In this document: piece after piece, positions 32,877 through 42,161 of the stretch
Layout of the letters: each line of letters begins with the position of its first letter
Numbering within the stretch: the stretch's first letter is position 1
NCBI RefSeq assembly: GCF_001534665.1
Contig: NZ_CP013920.1
Span: 694,501-758,500 of the forward strand
Source: Candidatus Arsenophonus lipoptenae
GTDB taxonomy: Bacteria; Pseudomonadota; Gammaproteobacteria; Enterobacterales; Enterobacteriaceae
DNA length: 64,000 nt
Direction: 5' to 3'
The notes under the pieces: model-generated
What the model saw: the letters and a program-made list of their open reading frames with translations, nothing else
The model's database searches: none
What the model was told of the DNA's origin: nothing
Made by a program: the position numbers and the translations under genes

Positions 32877-34235
32877 GTGATTTTATCAAAATTACAACAA
32901 ATCAAAACTCAACAATACCTTGAAAAATTAGCAAAATTATCTCAGGATGTATCTGGATTCACCACTTTATATCAACCAGAAAGTTTTCGTAAAGCATTAT
33001 TAGATAATATTGCTAAAGCTAAAAAATATATTTATATCACTACACTTTATTTCGAATCTGATGATGCAGGATCAGATATATTAAATGCATTATATCAAGC
33101 TAAGATAGCTAGACCAACATTAGATATAAAAATAATGGTTGATTGGCATCGTGCGCAACGATGCCGTATTGGTGGATCTAAAAATTCAACTAATGCTGAA
33201 TGGTATTATCAAATGGCTATATCTCATCCTGAATTAAATATTGCTATTTTTGGCATTCCTGTAAATACACTAGAAGCTTTAGGTGTTTTTCATGTAAAAG
33301 GTTTTATCTTTGATAATAATATCATTTATACTGGTGCTAGTATAAATAATGTTTATCTTAAACAAAATAAACGTTATCGCTATGATCGCTATCATATATT
33401 AAATAATACACAATTAGCTATAACAATGAAAAGTTTTATTGATCAATGCTTATTATCTTCACCAGCTATCCAACTTCTAAATCAAGTATATTACCGAAGT
33501 AATACTAAAATAAAGCGTTTTATTAAAAAATTTCGTCATAATTTAAAAAGCTCTCATTATCAATTTAAAAATAATGCTACTAATGGAGAATTAGCAGTGA
33601 CTCCATTAATCGGCTTAGGTAAAAGAAATGAATTAAATAAAATTATTTTATATCTAATGCATTGCACAAAAAATAAGATGATTATCTGCACTCCTTACTT
33701 TAATTTACCAACTATTTTAATACATATAATTATTAAATTATTACGTGATGGTAAACAACTGGAAGTTATCATTGGCGATAAAACGGCTAATGATTTTTAT
33801 ATTCCACCAGAAGAACCATTTAAAATTATTAGTACATTACCTTATCTATATGAGATAAATTTGAGAAGATTTATATATCGTCTACAATCTTTTGTAGATA
33901 ATCAACAATTAACTATCAGGCTATGGAAAAATGGAGATAATAGTTACCATTTAAAGGGTATTTGGATAGATAATAATTGGCAGTTAATAACAGGTAATAA
34001 TCTAAATTCTCGTGCATGGGGATTAGATTTAGAGAATGCAATATTAATCCATGATCCTGAAAATGTTTTATTTCAACAAAAAAATAAGGAATTAAAATGT
34101 ATAACAAATTATACAAATATTATACATTCTTATCAAGAAATAGATAATATTCAACATTATCCAGTAAAAGTCAAACAACTTATTCGTCGTTTAAATAGAA
34201 TTTATGTTGATAACTTAATACGTCGTATTATTTAA
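32877..34235 (+). CDS. pssA: CDP-diacylglycerol-serine O-phosphatidyltransferase (phosphatidylserine synthase)
   Basis: PssA makes phosphatidylserine from CDP-diacylglycerol and serine, peripherally at the inner membrane. It is the first step to phosphatidylethanolamine; Psd at 45.5 kb does the second. The 452 aa (E. coli 451) are a phospholipase D-type enzyme with two HKD-like motifs, FHVKGFIFD (residues about 140) and YHLKGIWIDNNW (about 361). The segments VDWHRAQRCRIGG, ICTPYFNLPTILI and IGDKTANDFYIPPEEPFKII are also present. The start is GTG at 32877, reading ILSKLQQIK against LSKFKRNK in E. coli, with AGAGAA upstream. Full length and apparently intact. Confidence 0.96.
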   Translation: MILSKLQQIKTQQYLEKLAKLSQDVSGFTTLYQPESFRKALLDNIAKAKKYIYITTLYFESDDAGSDILNALYQAKIARPTLDIKIMVDWHRAQRCRIGGSKNSTNAEWYYQMAISHPELNIAIFGIPVNTLEALGVFHVKGFIFDNNIIYTGASINNVYLKQNKRYRYDRYHILNNTQLAITMKSFIDQCLLSSPAIQLLNQVYYRSNTKIKRFIKKFRHNLKSSHYQFKNNATNGELAVTPLIGLGKRNELNKIILYLMHCTKNKMIICTPYFNLPTILIHIIIKLLRDGKQLEVIIGDKTANDFYIPPEEPFKIISTLPYLYEINLRRFIYRLQSFVDNQQLTIRLWKNGDNSYHLKGIWIDNNWQLITGNNLNSRAWGLDLENAILIHDPENVLFQQKNKELKCITNYTNIIHSYQEIDNIQHYPVKVKQLIRRLNRIYVDNLIRRII

Positions 34236-34386
34236 TAAAAGAAATTATTTATTTTTATTATCTAAATTTTACTAAAATAATTTTTATTACCAAATAATAG
34301 ATAAATAAATTTATTGATCTAATACTAATAATAGTATATTAATCTTTTGATTAATTATAAATGAAAATTTATAGTAGGAAATATTT

Positions 34387-35586
34387 TTGTATATTCATCT
34401 TGAAATATTAAAACAAAGACTAGATTCAATTAATCAATTAAGATTAATTCGTGCATATTCATCTATGAGTGATCAGTTAAAAATAATATATGAGTTACTC
34501 CCAATTCTGTTAAATTATCATCATCCTATTTTACCAGGATATATAGAAGGTGATGTACCTGTTGGTATTTGTTTTTTTGTGCCTGATACAGATCAAATTA
34601 ATTGGTTAAAGCAATTTGATATAAATTTTTATTTTGAACCAATTTTATATAAAAATAACAGTGAATTACCTATTATAGGTATTTATTCTATGGGTAGTAC
34701 TTCATCAATTGGTCAAAATAATAATTCCGATTTAGATATTTGGATATGTCATCAATCATGGTTAAATAAAAATGAAAAAAAACTTTTGCAAAAAAAATGC
34801 ACATTAATTAAAAAATGGATATCTTCATTTGGTGTTGATGTTACGTTATTTTTAATTGATGAAAATTTGTTTCACGATAACATTAGTAATAGTATTATTA
34901 GTGATTCTGAACATAAAACTAGAACAATACAATATATTTTATTATTAGATGAATTTTATCGCACATCAGTCCGCATAGCTGGAAAACGTTTATTGTGGAT
35001 GATAATACCTGTAGAAGAAGAAAAAAATTATGATGAATATGTTTTATTATTATATGCACAAGGAATTTTACTTCAAAATGAATGGTTAAATTTAGGTGGT
35101 TTAGGAAAATTGTCATTAAATGAATATTTGAGAGCTAGTATATATCAATTATATAATAGTACTAATTTTTCTTATAAAACTATATTAAAAAGTATTTTGT
35201 TAGAATCATATTTTATGAATTCTCATTATGGAGAATTATTATCTATAGAATTTAAAAAGAGATTACATGCTGGACAAATGATTTATTATGGGCTAGATGC
35301 TTATTGTTTAATGTTGGAACGTGTTACATGTTATTTGATAAATATAAATGATTTTGCATTACTTGATATAATTAGATGTTGTTTTTATCTAAAAGTTAAT
35401 GAAAAATTATCTGATAAAAATAATAAATTTATAAATAATAATTGGCGTAAGCATGTATTATCCCAGCTTGTTATTTCATGGAAATGGAATATAAAGAAAT
35501 TAAGGATTTTAGATAATAAAAATAATTACATAATAGATCAGTATCAGTATGAGTATAAAAAATATTTACAAAGGAATGCGTACTGA
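34387..35586 (+). CDS. cyaA: Adenylate cyclase class I, catalytic half only
   Basis: CyaA makes cAMP for CRP signalling. The open frame gives 399 aa against 848 in E. coli. It covers the N-terminal catalytic half: LKQRLDSINQLRLIRA, YHHPILPGYIEGDVPVG, the nucleotidyltransferase motif YSMGSTSSIGQNNNSDLDIW, FLIDENLFHD, LLLDEFYRTSVRIAGKR and LMLERVTCYL. The start is TTG with AGGA 7 bases upstream, and E. coli cyaA also starts at TTG. A frameshift at the TGA (35584) ends it where E. coli continues with SYRNLIRFARR. The regulatory C-terminal half is decaying downstream. Either a recently broken gene or a surviving unregulated catalytic domain; order cyaA-dapF-uvrD-corA is ancestral. Confidence 0.9.
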   Translation: MYIHLEILKQRLDSINQLRLIRAYSSMSDQLKIIYELLPILLNYHHPILPGYIEGDVPVGICFFVPDTDQINWLKQFDINFYFEPILYKNNSELPIIGIYSMGSTSSIGQNNNSDLDIWICHQSWLNKNEKKLLQKKCTLIKKWISSFGVDVTLFLIDENLFHDNISNSIISDSEHKTRTIQYILLLDEFYRTSVRIAGKRLLWMIIPVEEEKNYDEYVLLLYAQGILLQNEWLNLGGLGKLSLNEYLRASIYQLYNSTNFSYKTILKSILLESYFMNSHYGELLSIEFKKRLHAGQMIYYGLDAYCLMLERVTCYLININDFALLDIIRCCFYLKVNEKLSDKNNKFINNNWRKHVLSQLVISWKWNIKKLRILDNKNNYIIDQYQYEYKKYLQRNAY

Positions 35587-35730
35587 TCACAATTTAGGAT
35601 TTTACTAAGCTTGAATTTTTATTAATTAATACAATCAATAAGATATTGATTACTTTAAAAGTAAAAATTATATATAATTTTTAAAACTATTTTAAAAAAT
35701 TCTAATTAATAAATTTTATTGTATTTATTT
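35587..35730 (+). pseudogene. cyaA: Decaying continuation of cyaA C-terminal half
   Basis: In the +1 frame after the cyaA stop I read HNLGFY, then DIDYFKSKNYI*F, then LF*KILIN. These align in order with E. coli CyaA RNLIRFA, DIGVLTRKLYAAF and LPGKVTLVN, about residues 408-450. Several codons are now stops. Beyond about 35730 the match fades. It shows that truncation was by frameshift followed by erosion, not by a clean deletion. Confidence 0.6.
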
Positions 35731-36654
35731 GAAAGTTAAACTTTAATTTGTGCACATCTGTTATCTTATTTATGTAGATTTTGTTTAATCTCATCTAAAT
35801 ATACTGAAATTATAAATTTAAGATTCATATACTCTTAAAAAAATAATTATTCTGCTATATATAAAATTAATTTATTGTTATTGATGTGGATATATTTTTT
35901 AAACTTTTACTTCTTACATACTTTATTTGAAAATATAAGCTCATACTTAATAAGTTCAAACTTAATATAATATGATCATATTAGAATTTAAATATAAACA
36001 TATTAATAGTAATATAAAATTTTTTTGTTTTTGCATTTAACATTAATTCAAGAATATAAAAAATATTTATATATTTTCTTTATAGTTAATTATTTATTAA
36101 TTTAAAATTTATTACTTTAATTAAAAAAAAATTGACTTTAGTTTGATTTATCAAATCAATTTATTGCAATAAAAATGTTTTATTAAATGTTTTTGCATGA
36201 TATTTATTATTGTTATTGTAAATAATATATTAATTAATATAACTGTTATAGTGAGCTAAGTTTATAGTATTATAAAAAGCAAATATTTTAGTATAGTGTT
36301 TCATATTTATATTTTTATATTTTTAAATGCATAATTAAATCCATATATTATTTTATATTCTGCTATATAATATAATTTTTGTATATCGAAATAATATTCT
36401 TATTTTTTTCTGATTATATTATAAATTATTATAATTTATAATTAAGAATATGAATTATTAAATTAATGATAAAGGTTAATTTCTCTATTAATGATATCAA
36501 TATTTGTTTTTAAAACTATCTGTATATCATTTTTAATGATCATGAAAAAATGATTTAAAATTAAATTTTACATAAAAATAATTAATCATAATATATATAA
36601 ATAAACATTTCACGTATCGATTAATGAAAAGAATTAATTATACTGGAGTATAAA
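35731..36654. other. Eroded gap between cyaA and dapF
   Basis: About 920 AT-rich bases. The rest of cyaA (some 1.2 kb in E. coli), cyaY and yifL would occupy this place; I recognise none. The dapF ribosome site (CTGGAG) lies at the right end. Confidence 0.5.
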
Positions 36655-37479
36655 ATGCAGTTTTCTAAAATGCATGGTTTGGGTAACGATTTTATGGTAG
36701 TAGATGCTGTAACCCAAAATGTTTGTTTTTCTACTGAACTTATTTGCCGTTTATCAGATAGATATAAGGGAGTTGGATTTGATCAGCTTTTATTAGTTGA
36801 AGCTCCTTATGATCCAGAGTTTGATTTTCATTATCGTATTTTTAATGCTGATGGTAGTGAAGTTTTCCAATGCGGCAATGGTGCTCGTTGTTTTGCTCGT
36901 TTTGTTCGTATGAAAAAACTTACAAATAAACGTCTTATCAAAGTTAGTACTCAATCTAGTAGAAAATTGATATTATTAGTAGAAGAGAATGAAGATATTT
37001 GTGTTAACATGGGTGTTCCTGAATTTAAGTCATTTAACTTATTCTTTAAAAAAGAAAAAATAAAAAAAAAATACATATCAACAATTCAACAAACAAGATT
37101 ATGTGGTATAGTTTTCATAGGCAATACTCATTGTGTATTACAGGTAGAAAATGTTGACACTATTAAAGTTAATTTATTGGGATCAATTCTTGAAAAGAAT
37201 AAATTTTTTCCTGATAAGCCTAATATAGGATTTATGCAAATTGTTAATCATGAACATATCAAGTTACGAGTACATGAACGTGGTGTAGGAGAAACTCAAG
37301 CTTGTGGTAGTAGTTCTTGTGCAGCAGTTGCTATAGGTATTAAACAAGGTTTATTAAAAAATAATGTACGAGTTGATTTACCTGGTGGTATGTTGAAAAT
37401 ACATTGGAATGGATTAGGTCATCCATTATTTATGATTGGTCCTGCAATACATGTATATGATGGTATTATTCATTTTTAA
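36655..37479 (+). CDS. dapF: Diaminopimelate epimerase
   Basis: DapF interconverts LL- and meso-diaminopimelate with two active-site cysteines acting as acid and base. The exact 274 aa of E. coli are kept, starting [20 protein letters not shown]. Cys73 is in [13 protein letters not shown] and Cys217 in [14 protein letters not shown]. Two motif positions differ from the E. coli protein: GNTHCV for GNPHCV, and CGSSSC for CGSGAC. A run of ten A lies at 37062-37071 (about codons 136-139), prone to slippage. The start follows TGGAG. With DapA and DapE this completes most of the late DAP route seen in the window. Confidence 0.96.
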   Translation: MQFSKMHGLGNDFMVVDAVTQNVCFSTELICRLSDRYKGVGFDQLLLVEAPYDPEFDFHYRIFNADGSEVFQCGNGARCFARFVRMKKLTNKRLIKVSTQSSRKLILLVEENEDICVNMGVPEFKSFNLFFKKEKIKKKYISTIQQTRLCGIVFIGNTHCVLQVENVDTIKVNLLGSILEKNKFFPDKPNIGFMQIVNHEHIKLRVHERGVGETQACGSSSCAAVAIGIKQGLLKNNVRVDLPGGMLKIHWNGLGHPLFMIGPAIHVYDGIIHF

Positions 37480-38369
37480 TTTTTATTCTTTTCTAAAGTT
37501 TTTAAAATTTTATTTAACAGACAATTTTTATTTACAATTTTATTGTAGCTAAATAGAGTTTTATTTTAAATTTGTTTGGGTTTATTGTTTTTAAATATAT
37601 AAAATTATTTCTAATATTAAATTAGAAATCAAAATTAAAATTAAATTTATGTTGATTTTTAATAAAATTAATATATAATTTTATACAAAACAGCATGTTA
37701 AAATTAAAAGCATAACATAATTATGTATTCCATAGTTACTTGATTTTAAATAATCTGCGTATTTTTATATAAAAAGCATTTTTCAAATAAATTTATTATT
37801 TTTCTTATTAAAATATTTTGAACTGATTTTTTTAAAAGAATATTCATATAGTTTAGTTAATAGAATTTATATATGTTTTAATACAATATTATTAAAAAAT
37901 TATTAATAATACAATGATTTAGTAAAAATCATTGTATTATTATGAAAATATTTTCGTATTTTTCATTAATTTTAAAAGTTTTATAATATTAAAAATTTTA
38001 TAAATTGAAATAACTATTCTAGTTATTGTTTTGTTTTTATTTGTGTAGATAAGATTATAACTATAAGATTAATTAAATTAATCTTTTGTTTTATTAAAAC
38101 TATATTATTCAAAAATCAATAATAATTGACTAAATTAATTATATAAATAATTAATTTATATAAATATTTAATATATTTTACATAGAAAAATGTATATTAC
38201 CATATTAATAATTAACAATGTTAAGTGTTTTTTTTAAATAAAAATTGTACATTTTATGTATATGATAAATAATTTAGTTTTTATTTTATATATTTATATA
38301 ACCTTATGTTTTTAAAGATTTTTTTAAAGATTAATAACTTTATTTTATAATTCATAAATTATTATAGAT
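37480..38369. other. Gap between dapF and uvrD
   Basis: About 890 AT-rich bases where E. coli has yigA, xerC and yigB. I saw no XerC catalytic motif or other remnant. The clear structure is a 17-bp hairpin at 37904-37942. Confidence 0.55.
37904..37942. terminator. 17-bp perfect hairpin, possible terminator
   Basis: The arm 37904-37920 (ending ACAATGATTT) pairs without mismatch with 37926-37942 around the loop AGTAA. Read on the minus strand, the stem is followed within a few bases by a run of six T, as in an intrinsic terminator. On the plus strand no such run follows. No minus-strand gene ends here today, so it may be a relic of a lost neighbour or the dapF transcript end. Confidence 0.4.
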
Positions 38370-40538
38370 ATGAAATTTTTTAATTTACTTAACAATTTAA
38401 ATGATAAACAAAAAGAAGCTGTTTCTGCAGATAGGATTAATATGTTAATACTTGCTGGTGCTGGTAGTGGCAAAACTAGGGTGTTAATTTATCGTATAGC
38501 ATGGTTATTATTAGTTGATAAAGTTCATCCTCTTTCTATTATGGCGGTAACCTTTACAAATAAAGCAGCAGATGAGATACGTTGTCGTGTTAAAACTTTA
38601 TTAGGTAGTAATATTAATCCGGCAGGAATATGGGTAGGAACTTTTCATGGATTAGCATATCGTTTATTACGTCTTCATTATTTAGATGCTAAATTACCAC
38701 GTAATTTCCAAATATTGGATAATAATGATCAATATCAATTATTACTTAGAATTATCAAAACTATTAATTTAGATAAAAGTAAATGGTTACCTCGTCAAGC
38801 TATGTTATATATTAATAAAAAAAAAGATGAAGGATTAAGGCCAGAGTATATTGAAAGTTATAGTAATCCAATTGAAGAAATGTGGTTAAGAGTTTATAAA
38901 ATTTATCAAGAAGAATGTGATAAATCAGGGTTAGTTGATTTTTCTGAAATATTATTACGTTCACAGGAATTATGGTTAAATAATCCTGATATACTAAAGC
39001 ATTATAGTAATCGTTTTACTAATATTTTAGTTGATGAATTTCAAGATACTAATAGCATCCAATATGCGTGGATCAGGTTGCTAGCTAGTAATACTAGCAA
39101 GCTGATGATTATTGGAGATGATGATCAGTCAATTTATAGTTGGCGAGGTGCTCAAATAGAAAATATTCAACGATTTCTGCATGATTTTCCAGAAACAAAA
39201 ATTATAAGGATGGAACAAAATTATCGTTCTACTAAGAATATTTTGAAATCAGCTAATACATTAATTACTAATAACAATAATAGATTAGGGAAATTTTTGT
39301 GGACAGAAGGTCCTGATGGTGATCCTATATCTATTTATTGTGGTATTAACGAATTAGATGAGGCACGTTATGTTATTAATAAAATTAAGCAATGGAATGA
39401 AGCTGGAGGTAATTTAAACGAATGTGCAATTCTTTATCGTAATAATGCTCAATCACGTATATTTGAAGAAACATTATTATATTTTTCAATTCCCTATTGT
39501 ATTTATGGTAATCAAAAATTTTTTGAAAGACAAGAAGTTAAAAATGTACTTGCTTATTTGCGTCTAGTGGCTAATCGTAACGATGATATATCATTTGAAC
39601 GAGTAGTAAATGTTCCTCCACATGGTATAGGCAAAAAAACATTAGAAATTATTCGTACAGTAGCACAGAAAAACCAACTTACTCTTTGGAAGAGTTGCGA
39701 ATATTTATTAACTGATAATATTCTTGCTCGTAATAAGAATATAGCTATTAGTAGATTTCTTAGTTTAATTAATTCCTTAGATCAAGAAACATATGGTATG
39801 ACATTACATGTACAGATAGAACAGATTATCCTGAAGTCAGGGCTACGTAATATGTATGAAAAGAAAAAAGAGAATAAAGGACAAGAGCGTATTAATAATC
39901 TTAATGAATTGTTAACTACTACTAAGCAATTTAATTATCAAGAAGATAGTCAAGATATAACACCAATAAATGCATTTTTATCTTATGTTACATTAAGATC
40001 TGATGATAGTTTGGTGAAAGAAAATCAAGATACAGTACAATTAATGACAATTCATGCAGCAAAAGGTCTGGAATTTCCATTAGTTTTTATTGTAGGTATG
40101 GAAGAAGGTATATTTCCAAATCAAATGAATATTGAAGATGTTAGATGGTTAGCAGAAGAACGTAGATTGGCTTATGTTGGATTAACTAGAGCAATGAAAA
40201 AATTGATATTAACTTATTCTAAAAGTCGTCAATTATATGGTAAGGAGGTATATCATTCTCCTTCTCGTTTTATAGATGAATTACCTATAGAATGTATTAA
40301 AAAAGTTTATTTGAATACAAATATTTCAAATTCTATTAGTTATAAACGAACTAATACTAAAATGAATAAAAATTATAATAATTATTTATTAGGCCAAGTA
40401 GTTTATCATTCTAAGTTTGGAAATGGAACTATTATTAATTTTGAGGGCAATGGCGATCGTTTCCGTATACAGGTTATTTTTAATTCTGTAGGTATAAAAT
40501 GGTTAGTTGTAAATTATGCTAAATTAAAATGTCAATAA
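38370..40538 (+). CDS. uvrD: DNA helicase II
   Basis: UvrD is a superfamily 1A 3'-5' helicase in nucleotide excision and mismatch repair. The 722 aa (E. coli 720) contain LNDKQKEAV, Walker A LAGAGSGKTRVL, motif Ia AVTFTNKAADEI, Walker B VDEFQDTN, motif III GDDDQSIYSWRGA, motif IV QNYRSTKNIL, motif V TIHAAKGLEF and motif VI EERRLAYVGLTRA. The C-terminal region keeps GQVVYHSKFGNGTIINFEG, the Tudor-like RNA polymerase/UvrB-binding fold. mutL is also present in the window, so some mismatch repair may remain. An A9 run lies near 38817-38825. Confidence 0.97.
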   Translation: MKFFNLLNNLNDKQKEAVSADRINMLILAGAGSGKTRVLIYRIAWLLLVDKVHPLSIMAVTFTNKAADEIRCRVKTLLGSNINPAGIWVGTFHGLAYRLLRLHYLDAKLPRNFQILDNNDQYQLLLRIIKTINLDKSKWLPRQAMLYINKKKDEGLRPEYIESYSNPIEEMWLRVYKIYQEECDKSGLVDFSEILLRSQELWLNNPDILKHYSNRFTNILVDEFQDTNSIQYAWIRLLASNTSKLMIIGDDDQSIYSWRGAQIENIQRFLHDFPETKIIRMEQNYRSTKNILKSANTLITNNNNRLGKFLWTEGPDGDPISIYCGINELDEARYVINKIKQWNEAGGNLNECAILYRNNAQSRIFEETLLYFSIPYCIYGNQKFFERQEVKNVLAYLRLVANRNDDISFERVVNVPPHGIGKKTLEIIRTVAQKNQLTLWKSCEYLLTDNILARNKNIAISRFLSLINSLDQETYGMTLHVQIEQIILKSGLRNMYEKKKENKGQERINNLNELLTTTKQFNYQEDSQDITPINAFLSYVTLRSDDSLVKENQDTVQLMTIHAAKGLEFPLVFIVGMEEGIFPNQMNIEDVRWLAEERRLAYVGLTRAMKKLILTYSKSRQLYGKEVYHSPSRFIDELPIECIKKVYLNTNISNSISYKRTNTKMNKNYNNYLLGQVVYHSKFGNGTIINFEGNGDRFRIQVIFNSVGIKWLVVNYAKLKCQ

Positions 40539-40643
40539 AAATACATTATTATTTATAAATATAAAATAATATTAATCATCACAAATAATTTATTTTATTT
40601 CTTTCATTTGCTATTTAGATTTTAAAAAAGGGGGTGCCATAAC

Positions 40644-41594
40644 ATGTTGTTGGCATTTAAATTAAAGAATAGTTATTTGTATCGTCTTAAATTAAATTCT
40701 GGTGAAAAATTGACAGATGCTATATGGATTGATTTGATGGAGCTTGATGAAAAAGAAAGGCAAAAAGTTCAAACTGAATTAAAACAATTATTAGTAACCC
40801 CATCTGAATTAACTGATATTGAGGCTTCAGCTAGATTTTTTGAAGATGAGTATGGTTTACATATTCATTCTTTTTTTTATTATCAAGATAAAAATGAACA
40901 TGTTGATAATTCTACTGTTGCTTTTACTTTTTGTGATGGTCGTTTATATACTTTACGGGAACGAGATTTACCTGCCTTTAATTTATATTTGATGCGTTCA
41001 AAAAGTCAAAAATTAATTAATGCTAATGCCTATGAGTTATTTTTAGATTTATTTGAAATTAAAATTGAGCAACTTGCTAATACAATAGAGAATATTTACT
41101 CAGTATTAGAAACGTTAAGTAGAATTATATTAGAAGCTAAAAACGGAGTTAGTACGGATAGCGCTCTTTCTAATTTAGCTGAACAAGAAGATATTGGTTG
41201 GAAAGTTAGGTTATGTTTAATGGATAGTCAACGAGCTTTGAATTTTTTAATTCGCAGAGCAAAATTATCAACAAGACAATTAGATCAAGCTAGAGATATT
41301 TTACGTGATATTGAATCACTATTACCCCATAACGAATCATTATTTCAGAAAGTAAACTTTCTTATGCAAGCAGCAATGGGGTTTATTAATATTGAACAAA
41401 ATCGCATTATTAAGATTTTTTCTGTTGTTTCTGTAATTTTTTTACCTCCAACATTAGTAGCATCTAATTATGGTATGAATTTTGAATTTATGCCTGAATT
41501 AGAATGGCGTTTTGGTTATCCTATAGCCATTATATTAATGATTATAGCAGGATTAGCTCCTTATTTTTATTTTAAACGTAAAAATTGGCTATAA
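40644..41594 (+). CDS. corA: Magnesium/cobalt transport protein CorA
   Basis: CorA is a pentameric inner-membrane Mg2+ channel. The 316 aa equal E. coli. The long cytoplasmic funnel includes AVWIDL-like [46 protein letters not shown] and [20 protein letters not shown]. Two C-terminal helices flank the signature [10 protein letters not shown], and the basic end is YFKRKNWL. The ATG follows a strong GGGGGTG-like ribosome site (40631-40636 region). It lies 105 bp after uvrD, with E. coli yigE lost between. It is the only obvious metal uptake gene in the window. Confidence 0.97.
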   Translation: MLLAFKLKNSYLYRLKLNSGEKLTDAIWIDLMELDEKERQKVQTELKQLLVTPSELTDIEASARFFEDEYGLHIHSFFYYQDKNEHVDNSTVAFTFCDGRLYTLRERDLPAFNLYLMRSKSQKLINANAYELFLDLFEIKIEQLANTIENIYSVLETLSRIILEAKNGVSTDSALSNLAEQEDIGWKVRLCLMDSQRALNFLIRRAKLSTRQLDQARDILRDIESLLPHNESLFQKVNFLMQAAMGFINIEQNRIIKIFSVVSVIFLPPTLVASNYGMNFEFMPELEWRFGYPIAIILMIIAGLAPYFYFKRKNWL

Positions 41595-42161
41595 TGAATT
41601 TATTAATTTTGATGAATTTACTTATAAAATCAGCAAAAGAGTAGCAAATAAAATAATGTGTAGTAATAATTTAATTATTGATTTTATTAAGTTATTTTTA
41701 AATTTTGTAAAAATTTCTACTATTTTAAGTATTTTGATGATTTTTAATATGAAAGATATAAAATATATATTATGTAATAATATGTTAATTTATAGAACAT
41801 AGGTATTAGTTATTAGATATAAATTGATTACTATTTTAGTAATAAAAAATATAATATATTTTGATATAAAATAATTATTAGATTGAATTTAATTATTTGA
41901 AAATAACTACATATAATATTAATTAAAATAAAAATGTTTTAAATTATTATCAATGGGATAACTTATGATATCTACATTGAGTATTATGTATGATAAATTC
42001 ATATATAATTACATTATCTAATGTATGCTGGTTTAAAGTATTAAGATTTATTTTTTTATTTTTTAAATAAAAATAGAACAAGATACAATCTCTATATTTA
42101 TAATGTAATAATTATTGGAAAATATTATTTGTTTTTATTTAAATAAATATAATTTGTTAAA
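41595..42161. other. Gap between convergent corA and mscM
   Basis: About 570 AT-rich bases, no gene or remnant recognised. This is a synteny breakpoint relative to E. coli: the cyaA-corA block ends here and the orn/psd block begins. Confidence 0.6.
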
